Positions 10,801 to 20,255 of a DNA stretch of 64,000 nt are shown piece after piece. How positions within the stretch are numbered: position 1 is the first letter of the stretch; each line of letters begins with the position of its first letter. The notes beneath the pieces are model-generated. The model was not told where the DNA came from. It ran no database searches and was given only the letters and a program-made list of their open reading frames with translations. Source of the DNA: Achatina immaculata (lineage: Eukaryota; Mollusca; Gastropoda; Stylommatophora; Achatinidae); contig CM019703.1 of NCBI GenBank assembly GCA_009760885.1, positions 15,171,459-15,235,458 of the forward strand, read 5' to 3'. The position numbers and the translations under genes were made by a program.

Positions 10801-11290
10801 TTCCATGGTTTATCGAATGCCATTGTTAGATCGAAGAAAGTGGCTGGGAGTTTTGATTTCCTCTGAAATGCGTCTTCTGTTTCTTGAGCCAGGCATGTTG
10901 TTAATCGCCGGAGCTCCTGTGTTTTCTAAATCCTTACTGGCAGTCGTGTAGTGATTTGTTGTCCTCTAGGTTATTTCATGGGTCTGTTGTTAACCATTCT
11001 TTCCATGGTTTTCCCCAGGCTTTATGAGGCTGTAAGGGCGATAACATGTTTTGCTGCATTTTGGTTTCCCTTGCTTTGGGACTGGTGTAACGTCTGCTTC
11101 TTTACATTCCCCTAGAAGATTCCCTGGATCCATTTTCTTTGAACTGGTACAGTATCCTGTTTTTCGTGTAGTCCTAGGTGTTGTAATATTTCTTTTGTGA
11201 TTTTATCGCTAATTTCTTATTTTTCAGCTGTCTGCTTGCATGATCCAGTTCTTTTATTAAGAACGGCGAGTTCATTGGTTTTGGGCATAT
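7851..11290 (-). mobile_element. I-like LINE (RT + RNase H), interrupted and decayed
   Basis: Minus-strand retrotransposon, 5' truncated. From the 5' side it shows VPKQGKPKCSK (about 11.07 kb), RT motif A FDLTMAFDK (about 10.83 kb), the block LSPTLFITFINDLP with motif C HADD in place of YADD (10.46-10.72 kb), a connection region (9.95-10.19 kb), RNase H with DSQTALKAIQDEA (about 9.54 kb) and CGTEGNETVD (about 8.35 kb). It closes with a Cys/His stretch TLEHILQTC (about 8.06 kb) and a (GAA)n tail at 7851-7875. RNase H downstream of RT points to the I/Nimb-type clades. Stops are frequent. A foreign 1.03-kb segment splits the RNase H domain. Confidence 0.85.
8469..9501. mobile_element. Unknown 1,033-bp insertion in the RNase H domain of the I-like LINE
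   Basis: The segment is bounded by TTATACAT at 8461-8468 and 9502-9509. LINE coding sequence resumes on either side: the QTALKAIQDEA helix lies above, the GTEGNE motif below. The inserted DNA matches nothing else in the window. Its longest open frame is 62 codons (8701-8889, plus strand, Lys/Arg-rich start) with no recognised domain. No terminal inverted repeat or poly-A tail was seen. An 8-bp duplication would suit hAT-type elements, but the ends do not look hAT-like. Confidence 0.6.
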
Positions 11291-12116
11291 GTAAGGAAGT
11301 AGATAATGAACGTTAGCAAACCTAGGTTCACTGGCAACTCAGATAATGGTCAGAGAGCGTTGAGTACCAAAAGTGCGCACTTTGGGAATTCCGTTCCCTG
11401 GCTTGGTATATAAAGAAGAGGCGAGAGAATTTCTCCAGGTCGAGTTTTGTCTGCTAACTACGTAGGAACCGGCAGGGTCGGAGGAAAGGTCATTTGTCGT
11501 GCAAGCGTGAATGAGACGTTTATTGTCGGTGGAAAACCATGTATATGTAAGTTAATAATCGGTTAATACTTTTGTGATGTGGTTGCGTGCAAGCTGTGTC
11601 CATTCTGTGGTTTCTTCCTCCGACCAGGGCAGACATCACTTAGGCATGACTTAGATAAATAGAAATAGACGCTGAATAATCAGAATTTCACATTGACATA
11701 ATCATTCTATGTAAGATGCCATGTTTAGCAACGTGCAAATTGCAGGCTATGTATGTGCACATGATTATATATTACTATGCTCACAGTAAGAGCATGTTTG
11801 CATACAATACATGCCAGTTAGTTAGTTATGATTACAGTCAGAATCTTAATCCTTCACTGATTATTTTGAGATTTTATGCAGAGAACTATTTTTTTTACAA
11901 ATCAAAGTAACATACATTTGTAAGACTGTTTTACTGATTTCTGATAATTATCGTTTATCTATTTCCATAGGATTCCAATTATTGAAAGACATTGTTTCAA
12001 TGATTCTGTTGATAAATATATAAGTTATGAATATAAACAATTAATAAAGATTCTCCTTTGTTTGATTTTGCTAACAATGCAAACAGATATTATACGTCAA
12101 TATAAGTTGTATGATT

Positions 12117-12120
<4 letters not shown>
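11291..12120. other. Unassigned DNA with a promoter-like segment
   Basis: No recognisable coding region or transposon. The segment 11330-11550 is less AT-rich than its neighbours and contains the TATA-like string listed separately. A 64-codon AT-rich frame at 11716-11910 looks random. Confidence 0.4.
11407..11414 (+). promoter_or_regulatory. TATA-like box followed by a possible splice donor
   Basis: TATATAAA lies in a GC-richer setting and is followed about 135 nt downstream by ATGTAAGTTA (GT at about 11550), a good donor consensus. This could be the core promoter and first noncoding exon of a gene, or part of a transposon. No downstream exon was identified. Confidence 0.25.
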
Positions 12121-12160
<40 letters not shown>

Positions 12161-12190
12161 GAGGGAGGGAGAGAGAGAATGTGTTTGAAA

Positions 12191-12788
12191 TGAGCGCAGT
12201 ATACATACAAGTATGATGAGCGCAGTATACATACAAGTATGATGAGAGCAGTATACATACAAGTATGATGAGCGCAGTATACATACAAGTATGATGAGCG
12301 CAGTATACATACAAGTATGATGAGCGCAGTATACATACAAGTATGATGAGAGCAGTATACATACAAGTATGATGAGCGCAGTATACATACAAGTATGATG
12401 AGAGCAGTATACATACAAGTATGATGAGAGCAGTATACATACAAGTATGATGAGAGCAGTATACATACAAGTATGATGAGCGCAGTATACATACAAGTAT
12501 GATGAGAGCAGTATACATACAAGTATGATGAGAGCAGTATACATACAAGTATGATGAGCGCAGTATACATACAAGTATGATGAGCGCAGTATACATACAA
12601 GTATGATGAGCGCAGTATACATACAAGTATGATGATAGCAGTATACATACAAGTATGATGAGCGCAGTATACATACAAGTATGATGAGAGCAGTATACAT
12701 ACAAGTATGATGAGAGCAGTATACATACAAGTATGATGAGAGCAGTATACATACAAGTATGATGAGCGCAGTATACATACAAGTATGG
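12191..12788 (+). repeat. 26-bp satellite, 23 copies
   Basis: Perfect-period array of units starting GAGCGCAGTATACATACAAG. Units alternate mainly at one position (GAGCGC or GAGAGC), with one GATAGC variant near 12632. The flanks match cassette II at about 28.3 kb and cassette III at about 61.66 kb, where the unit exists once, so the array arose by expansion of a single ancestral unit. Because 26 is not a multiple of 3 and no frame has a stop, three overlapping open frames of about 230 codons run through it on the minus strand; they are artefacts. A (GA)n run precedes it at 12121-12160. Confidence 0.95.
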
Positions 12789-14125
12789 TCACCATCCTAC
12801 ATGCATCTCCGAGAAGGACAAGAGATCTAATCTCAAGAAATATCTTATAATAAGGTCAGTCTTGTTCATCAGCAATTGTTTCCAAGCCGTGGTAAGATGG
12901 ACTCTGGTCCTGTCTAAAAAAAAAAAAAAGAGATTTTCTAGAACTACTTAACTGTGTTGAGGAATAACAAGGCGACAGATAATACTTGTCCAATGTTCAT
13001 GAAATAACTATATGAACATGCTCATTCTGTAAATGGAAAAAAAGTAGTATGATTATTTGGAGAAATGAGTTCAGCTTTCAAAGTTTGTCTCCAATTTCAG
13101 AGACTCCATGCGTATACATATTCAAAAGAAATCTCTTGTAACCGATGAAGTAATAACATTTTAAATATCGTTTAACCAAAGATAAACTTACTTTGCTAAT
13201 GATGCCCTTATCACGTCATGTACTGCGCCTAGCATTAATTTTGACTGCAGTGGATCTCCTGCTCGTTTTGTCTCTTGCCCTTAAATGGCGCACGTGGACA
13301 AATTGATTAGTGTCTTTCTCTTGAATTATTACCTTTTTCTTGCTCTGGATCTTTAACTTTACTCTAACTTTTCATACTGTATCAACACTAAAAGAAAAAC
13401 ACTTGTAAACCTGTCTGTTTATGGTATTTTCTTTTCCATTAGAGAACAATGAATATATTTCATTTTATTTTTTCATAGTCACTATAACCTCACCACTGCT
13501 TATTAGAGCCTCTAGGTTTTAGTATCTTGAATATTCAATTATGGTCAATGTTCTCTCTAGACGAAGAAACCAATACATGAATAGGAACCGTAGATACTAC
13601 ATCTGACAACCTAAGAAAAAGGATCATTGAACAGCAATAAACAATCAAGACTAAGGGCTTACAAGACTGTTTTATACTAAATTGAATCGATGTTTTTTTT
13701 TAAATAATGAAAATCAAGTGGTAGAATAAAATAACTAACTTCTAAGTGCTGCAGAGTACGAACTTTCATTCCACACAAACGCTCAGAAACAGAATAAAAT
13801 AATGACTGGGTTATATTATAGAAATAAATAACATGCACATCCCCAAGCAAATTTGACATAGCGAAGTTCTGCAAGTAACTAGACCTCGAAATATACCAAA
13901 ACTAAAAATGTCTGTAAGATACTCGGATACTTTATTTTCATCACGCACCAAAACTTGAAATAAGAGACGAAAAAATGTGACGTAAGAAGAGCAGTTTTTA
14001 TTGGAGTCACTGCATCAATTGAAGAGAAAATGGGGGTCAGAAATTAAGACAGAGAAGGCAGAAACAAAGAGAGTGGACCTTTCAACACAGATATTGATTT
14101 CTGTTCCTGGGGTTAATTAGGCGAA
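12789..14125 (+). repeat. Segmental-duplication cassette, copy I (distal part)
   Basis: Begins GGTCACCATCCTACATGC and is collinear with 28325-29160 and with 61680-62523. Compared with cassette II it keeps about 400 bp (13390-13790) that II has lost. Cassette III keeps the 62.2-62.5 kb part of that segment. No coding region: the open frames here are AT-rich, short and not conserved between copies. Confidence 0.85.
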
Positions 14126-14207
14126 AAAAAAAAGTACGCGCATGATCAGCCCTGACAGAAGCTGTAGTAAAAACAGTGACAGCAAATTTCAAAAACATTG
14201 AACGTCT

Positions 14208-14360
14208 GCCCGTTTTTTGTCTTGCAGCCATCTTCGCCTTGGTCTTCCTCTGTTTCTTTTATCCATTATGTGCCCTTCCAAGACGGTCTTCTCTAAATTA
14301 ACATGACGTTTAATGTGTCAAAAATACTTCAGTTTTCTCTGTTAATCCTCTACACTACTA
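14208..14360 (-). mobile_element. LINE-C fragment
   Basis: Minus-strand piece of the C-terminal coding region of the LINE-C family (the KRGRPRRRW region). It matches 27340-27470 in reverse orientation. It is short and decayed. Confidence 0.7.
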
Positions 14361-14574
14361 ACTATAACATGACGTAAAAAGATACGAAAATATGAGATTT
14401 ACTCCTCCTAACTTGGCGTTCCATGCAACTCAGAAAAAAAAGCTCATTTCTAATTTTATCTGTATTCTCAAGATAATCATGACATGAATGGTATTTCACA
14501 AAGAGTACAGAAAAATCACAGATGTTAATGTATCATCGAGGATATGAAAAAGCTTTACACAGTACATGCAAATA

Positions 14575-14642
14575 CATGTACACGCGCACATACGTACACA
14601 CACACACCTACACCCACACACGTACACACACACGTACACAGT
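14575..14642 (+). repeat. (CA)n-rich microsatellite
   Basis: Imperfect CA/CACG run between two LINE-C fragments. The surrounding 14360-14815 shows nothing else. Confidence 0.85.
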
Positions 14643-14814
14643 ACCAAAACATATATATTACATCAAGTCAAAAATTTATTACATTTTTCGACAGCCTAAT
14701 TTTGGTCAAGGATTCCGTCGGATACGCTGTACTGGCATTTCTAATTGTTTTGCTTCTTTCTGAAAATGTGCATGCATATTTCTAGGCAATGAATTGCTAG
14801 ATAAGTGACCAGTC

Positions 14815-15420
14815 AGTCTTTTGCATGTCCCTTGAGGAAGTTTGCCTTCCTAACAGCTCTCCAGTAGCTCTCGATTGTAAGCAAGACGGCCTGCTGCTGA
14901 TTCATCCATTTGCAGATCATCAACGATGTCATACAGCCATCTTCGCCTTGATCTCCCTCTCTTTCTTTTTCCCATTATGTACCTTTCCATGACAGTCTTC
15001 TCTAGATTATCATGACGATTAATGTGTCCAAAATATTTAAGTTTTCTCTCTGTAATCCTCTTTACTAGCCAGCCTTATTCAATATTAAGGTTTTGTAGTA
15101 TGGATATATTTGTTCTTTTTTGTATCCATGATATTTGAAGAATTCCTCTGTACCATTTACATTCAAAGGCATTTATGCAACAGTTCTGTAGTTTGTGCAT
15201 AATTTCAGGTTACCCTTTTTCTTGGCAGTGGTATGAATATAGTTCTTTTCCATTCTTTTGGCTAAATACCTGAATGCTATATCTTTTTACATAGTGCATG
15301 ATAGATTGTTACACATTCCTTTCCTTCTGCTTTAATAAGTTCAGCTGGTATCTCATCACATCTTGGTGATTTACCATTTTTTCATATTCTTTATTGTTTA
15401 TAACACTTCTTTAATGTATA
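14815..15420 (-). mobile_element. LINE-C fragment, 3' end
   Basis: Minus-strand LINE-C: C-terminal region (14815-15195) fused at about 15197 to sequence that in the longer copy lies about 900 bp further upstream (compare 37013-37230). It has therefore lost an internal stretch including the RT core. The amino-acid signature near the 3' end is the RGRPRRRW-type stretch followed by a LAHNREAYR-like region. It is decayed, with frameshifts. Confidence 0.78.
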
Positions 15421-15604
15421 TATACTGTACAAAACTTCTTCTGCGTTCGAGGTTGATGGTCACATCAGATCCATCCTGATCCATGTCGATATGACAAAGC
15501 CCGCAGTCCTCTCCAGACCCTGACAGACAATAATTAGTATATAAGTATGTAATTAAACACAAAGCACTGCAGTAAAGCTGTGATACCAGAAAGTACAAAC
15601 TAGG

Positions 15605-15914
15605 AAAAAAGTAGGAACAGCTTTATTACTAAACGATTACACAGCTGTAATGTTTCGGCGTCAGCCTTAATCATACAAAATCATACATGACGAAGAAATA
15701 GAGAGAGGAGATAAAGTATAGATGTACGTGAATGATATGTTAAAAAGAGGGAAATAAAATGAATAGGGCACTTAGCTGTAACTTGTAAGTAGATGTGGCT
15801 TTGTACGACGCTTGTTCAGAAATGGGCATGGTGGAGCGTACAGAATATTTAAATGGAAGCTTGTGATGTGTGATAGGTGGATCATAACTGAGGGTGGTGG
15901 GTGGGGAAATCATG

Positions 15915-15955
<41 letters not shown>

Positions 15956-16203
15956 TACAGTGTTAACCCAGCCAGGAGAAGGTGAAATAGATGATTATAG
16001 GTGCGGTGGGGGAGGGGGTTATAATGTGATGCTGTGAGAAGGTTCTGAACTATGTGTAACAATTGAGAAGGGAGTGGAGCTTAGTGGAGAGGTGTTATGA
16101 TTGGTGAAGAGAGGAACGTTATTTGTAGCTAAATAACGAGTTCAACCCGTGTAGTTCCAGCGTCCCATAATCCTGAATGTAGCGGTTCTCAGCTCATTTA
16201 ATA
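15605..16203 (-). mobile_element. Penelope-like element, 3' part (minus strand)
   Basis: The noncoding tail starts at 15605 and runs to about 16130. At its 5' side lie the last codons of a GIY-YIG endonuclease domain (sequence encoding NYGTLEPHGLN-like residues, about 16140-16195), matching the better copy at 39.2-40.04 kb. A (GA)n run at 15919-15950 lies in the tail. It is truncated at about 16203, where a plus-strand Penelope piece begins. Confidence 0.75.
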
Positions 16204-16204
16204 A

Positions 16205-16532
16205 TAACATAAAATTCACTTATGAAATTTCTGAGAATGTCTGTTAACTGTTTAGAAATTAAAATATCTATTGGCGCAAACAAGCTTGTCACCTCTGTAT
16301 TTTACAAGATCATCGACAGCCATACCTATTTACTTTACACCTCCTTTCATCCTGAAGCCTATAAGAACTCCATTCCATACTCCCAACTCCTCCGTCTTCG
16401 CCGCATATGTCAATATAACTTGGACTTTATAGATCAATCCAACAATTTATTAGAATTCTTCTAATTTTTCTAATCGTTCTAACACCGAAACATCACAACT
16501 ATGTAATCATTAAGTAATAAAGCTGTTCCTAC
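16205..16532 (+). mobile_element. Penelope-like element fragment (plus strand), RT C-terminal part
   Basis: An 80-codon frame (16222-16464) contains DSHTYLLYTSFHPEAYKNSI and PYSQLLRLRRIC, a segment typical of the C-terminal RT region of Penelope-like elements. It is followed directly by the family tail (CCGAAACAT ... CTGTTCCTAC, 16480-16532), so the GIY-YIG domain is missing. It is head-to-head with the minus-strand copy beside it, which suggests inversion or two insertions. Confidence 0.75.
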
Positions 16533-16534
16533 AT

Positions 16535-16735
16535 ATTTCCTAGTTGATACATTCAGATCCTGACAGGAGCTAGAAAGCTTTTTCCCCGAGCTTGTGTCCT
16601 CTAGCCATGTCTCTTGTCTCAGGTCTCCATTTATTGGGCACTCTTCAAGGATATGATCTGGAGTCCGGACTCCACTGCTACACGGGCATGCGTCTGTACG
16701 AGATATTTTGGGTCGATATATATATATATATATAT
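16535..16735 (-). mobile_element. I-like LINE fragment, extreme C-terminus
   Basis: The minus strand encodes DACPCSSGVRTPDHILEECP, then GDLRQETW. This is a Cys/His pattern found downstream of RNase H in I-like LINEs and related to the end of the element at 7.85-11.3 kb. It ends against the Penelope tail. A (TA)n run lies at 16716-16735. Confidence 0.65.
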
Positions 16736-16736
16736 G

Positions 16737-16800
16737 TTGACAATGAATGAATGAATAATCTTTATTTTTCAAGGGTAAATAATTGAGCACGCAGAGAGAG
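16737..16800 (-). mobile_element. LINE/SINE-F 3' tail fragment
   Basis: An ATGAATGAATGAAT run followed by AATCTTTATTTTTCAAGGGT and a GCACGCAG stretch. It is the same 3' end as the nested element at 22767-23243. The rest, to about 17005, is unassigned. Confidence 0.6.
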
Positions 16801-17007
16801 GTGGGGGGTGGGGGGAATTCAATCTTCATTACTCCATGGTACTTCTCACTTGTGAGCCATTCGTACGTAACTCCTTTAATTGATGCTGAACTGTCAACAA
16901 AGGAATTCACTCAACAATAACGCTGAATAAGTCAACTAAGTGGATCCAATGCCGATCATATAAACATTTCATTAACAACACATGATGATGACGTTGACTG
17001 ATAAATT

Positions 17008-17146
17008 CTTCCACAGATTAATTCAAATGCTTTTTTACGTAATGACATCCAATGAACACACATTTTATTTAAACCTCAGTATATTCTCTGTTCCTCCGTG
17101 TGGTACCCGGGATCTGCAAAGAATAGGACCACTGTACCCTACCACC
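17008..17146 (+). repeat. Relic of P450 5' flanking DNA (copy a)
   Basis: Essentially identical to 20117-20255. Its left part is related to the DNA just upstream of the intact P450 start (38300-38370: TTTTACG, then TTTTATTTAAA, then a CTCTGTT-like run). No exon 1 follows, so it is a detached fragment of a duplicated gene front. The DNA to 17407 shows nothing else. Confidence 0.55.
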
Positions 17147-17407
17147 ATATATCATGTCATACCTCAAACTGATCAGCTAAACAAGAACAAGAAATCCAGG
17201 CGGCTTGCATCTCAGTATAAGATAGCCGCCACAGGATACTAAATGAAATATGACACGATTCCTGCAGAAAAAAACAAAGCTCCTGGTCATAAACATTCTA
17301 ACCGACGCGGACAGTCACTAGTTCTACAGTTACATTACTAACTAAAACAATAACGTCCTAACACGACAAAACCTAACTCTAAAATGTCATCACCTTCTAA
17401 CATTCCC

Positions 17408-17842
17408 ATGGACTTCATTCATTCATTCAATTTGCATGTCCCTTGCGGAACTTTGCCTCCCTAACAGCACTCCTGTAGGCCTCTCAGTTGTGAGCAAGAT
17501 GGCCTGCTGCTGATGCTTCCATTTGCAGATTATCAACGATATCTTGCAGCCATCTTCGCCTTAGTCTTCCTCTCTTTCTTTTTCCCATTATGTACCCTTC
17601 CAAGACGGTCTTCTCTAGATTATCATGACATTTAATGTGTCTAAAATATTTAAGTTTTCTCTGTTTAATCCTGTTTACTATCCAGCCTTCTTCAATATTA
17701 AGTTCTTATAATATGGATATATTTGTTCTTTTCCGTGTCCATGATATTCGAAGAACTCTTCGGCAGCATTTACATTCAAAAGCATTTATGCTTCACATTC
17801 TCAGCTGTTTTGTTCATTTCCAGGTCTCACAGGCATAATCAC
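17408..17842 (-). mobile_element. LINE-C fragment, 3' end
   Basis: Starts with the (CATT)n complement of the family tail, then antisense of the C-terminal coding region including the RGRPRRRW-type motif. It matches 23297-23744 in reverse. It is 5' truncated near 17842. Confidence 0.82.
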
Positions 17843-18139
17843 TGGTAGAAAACTGGCTCTGTTTTGTTTACATCTTTCTGATAGCCGTTGTTGTAAAGAC
17901 CCATAGGCTTGTCACGTCCTGGAGTCATTGGTCTCACACCAGACCTCCCTAATCCCCGCCAGTGATCCCCATGTTCCCATCCGTCCATCAACTTGACATT
18001 ACATTTTACAAAAACAATAATTACAATTAGTGTTGGTTGCTACAGGTTTCTGGGCCACAGAAGTAGGTCAGAGTTTTTGAGCAGAAAGATCTATGTTCCC
18101 TGTCTCACAAACACTGTGTTAAGATAAATGTGTTCTTAA
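17843..18139. other. Unassigned intergenic DNA
   Basis: No coding frame, repeat or transposon recognised. Confidence 0.45.
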
Positions 18140-18490
18140 CACACAGGGGAACGAAAAATGTAACAATAAAAAAAAACAGTGGCCATCACCAGTATTAACC
18201 GAAATGAATCTGTTTGCTAGCGGTTCCCAAACTTTACCGAGTGCGACACTAAACCAGAAATTGTGCGTTAACCACAACCCATGTAAAAGTAATACTTCAA
18301 TGACTTTAACATGACATAACTTCAGATTAATCACGAAAAATATTTTTTGTGTAATGTCAATTTACACACTAAATAGTTTTCGAGGTATTATGATCTATGA
18401 AAACAATACGGAAAACAAATTGTTTTTTAAAAAAAGTTTAATGAACAGTAGCGAATGTAGTTATTGTTACTTTAATAATAATTCGGCTTG
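18140..18490. mobile_element. hAT-like MITE fragment
   Basis: Contains AGCGGTTCCCAAAC followed by GTGCGAC, resembling the terminal sequence of many hAT elements (CAGTGGTTCCCAACC plus GGTCGCGAC). The interior (18340-18470) is homologous in reverse to 30960-31105, whose head CAGTGGTTACCAACC sits on the other side. That fits a palindromic-ended MITE. Terminal 8-bp duplications could not be defined. Confidence 0.5.
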
Positions 18491-18649
18491 ATAGCATGAA
18501 GTATTACAAGTCCTGTATTTTAAAAAAATCATTTGAACTTATAAAAAGCATGTGGCAGTACTACAGCAACTGCTGGGCAGTCTCTTTTTTTTCCAGGACC
18601 ACATGTGGATTCTTTAGCTGTGTCTATCTTCAGCTTGTGATACCTCATT

Positions 18650-19022
18650 CTGGTGTGGCTTATGTGGGATATGAAGATCTTGAACTGTTCTCCTCATATC
18701 TCATCCTGTTGTAGCTTAGGTGGGGTATGAAGATCTTGAACTGTTCTCCTCATATCTCATCCTATTGTAGCTTATGTGGGATATGAAGATCTCGAACTGT
18801 TCTCATCATATCTCATCCTGTTGTAGCTTAGGTGGGATATGAACTGTTCTCTTCATATCTAAGTCTGGTGTGGCTTTTGCGGGATGTGAAGATCTTGAAC
18901 TATTCTCCTCATATCTCAGTCCGGTGTGGCTTATGTGGGATGTGAAGATCTTGAACTATTCTCCTCATATTTCAGTCTGATGTGGCTTATGTGGACTATG
19001 CAGATCTTGAACTGTTCTCCTC
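18650..19022 (+). repeat. 56-bp minisatellite, 6-7 copies
   Basis: Units contain GGGATATGAAGATCTTGAAC and CTCCTCATATCTCA, with period 56 bp in the first copies. Units differ by small deletions. Flanking 18490-18650 is unassigned. Confidence 0.85.
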
Positions 19023-19640
19023 GGGCTAACTTCTGATAGGAATTATTCCTCTGATAACCTTATTGCTCGTTTCTACCTGCTTTTATTTCTAGCTGTGATC
19101 AATTTAAGGTTTCATCTTATGGTGCCCTTAGTTGAAGATTTCGGAGGTCTTGAGTTTTGATTAATGTTTATCTGCAATACTGGAGACATTTTTTCTTAAT
19201 CCCGCAAACATAACCGTTAAATTATAAAACTTTCATAAGTGAGCTGAAGCAAACAAATAACACATAATGATTATGTTGTAAGAGAATGCTCTTGGGGCGA
19301 AGATGTTCTCCGATTTGACGGCTAAGAAGCTATACCTGGCATGCTAGCACCAAGGATGGCCAAACAATAATGACAATGCCAGTCTATAGTCTCCTACACT
19401 AATAAACCTAACCAGATAACGGGGCAGAGATCACCACAGTCGCCCATTGGGGTGGAGTCTGCTAAAGAAGTATTTAACACCCCCTGCTTTCTTATCCCTA
19501 CTCATGGATGAAAAAAAAATATAGCCGTTGTGATCTGCTCTCATTCAGATACGATGCCGTTCTTCTACATCGGCCCAAAAGACATCAGCTAGCATTTCAG
19601 TGGAGACAGAAGGAGAAGAAGTAGTAATAGAATACTCTTA
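19023..19640. other. Unassigned intergenic DNA
   Basis: No open frame, known repeat or RNA gene recognised. The part at 19410-19560 is more GC-rich and may be the 5' region of an unrelated element. Confidence 0.4.
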
Positions 19641-19922
19641 CTGATTCATTAATTTAATAGACTACTGAACAGACTACGCTGGCTGGGGCATGTAGAAAGA
19701 ATGGAAGAGAACAGACAAAACGAAAATGATGAAAGCACAAGAGATGAGGGAAACAAAACCAAGGGGTAGACCAAGACAGAGATGGAAAGACAACATAGAA
19801 GAGGATATAAATGAAATTGGTGTCACCAACTGGATAGAGAAGATTAGATATAGAAAGGAATGGAGGCGAAGTTTATCTGCAGCTATGAGCCGTAATGGCT
19901 TGGAAAGAAGAAGAAGAAGAAT
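19641..19922 (+). mobile_element. LINE-E fragment, 3' end
   Basis: The C-terminal coding remnant reads LRWLGHVERMEENR in one frame and PRGRPRQRWKDNIEEDI in another, followed by a (GAA)n tail at about 19905-19920. One frameshift separates the two. It abuts the P450 flank relic. Confidence 0.75.
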
Positions 19923-19924
19923 AC

Positions 19925-20255
19925 TGAATATTCAGTGTGTACACGCCTGTTTGGTGAGGAAAGACAGTCCCTGCAATATAAAGCTTTTTCTTTTAAATCT
20001 AAATCTAATGACACGTTTCAGAAATATGTATGGAAGTCTTAGCATTATTTTTCCACAGATTATTTTCATAATAATATTTCGGTAACAAGCCCATTCCTTC
20101 ACAGAGCTTCATAGCTCTTTCCACAGATTAATTCAAATGCTTTTTTACGTAATGACATCCAATGAACACACATTTTATTTAAACCTCAGTATATTCTCTG
20201 TTCCTCCGTGTGGTACCCGGGATCTGCAAAGAATAGGACCACTGTACCCTACCAC
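19925..20255 (+). repeat. Relic of P450 5' flanking DNA (copy b)
   Basis: Collinear with 38105-38370 upstream of the intact P450: CAGTGTGTACACGCCTGTTT, then CCCTGCAATATAAA, then TATTTTCATAATAATAT. It ends in the 139 bp shared with 17008-17146. LINE-B begins at once at about 20256, where an exon would be expected. No exon 1 sequence is present. Confidence 0.65.

Noticed and set aside
12071..12795. Three overlapping open frames of about 230 codons on the minus strand
   Set aside because: They are the three phases of the 26-bp satellite, which has no stop in any phase; repeats alone explain them.
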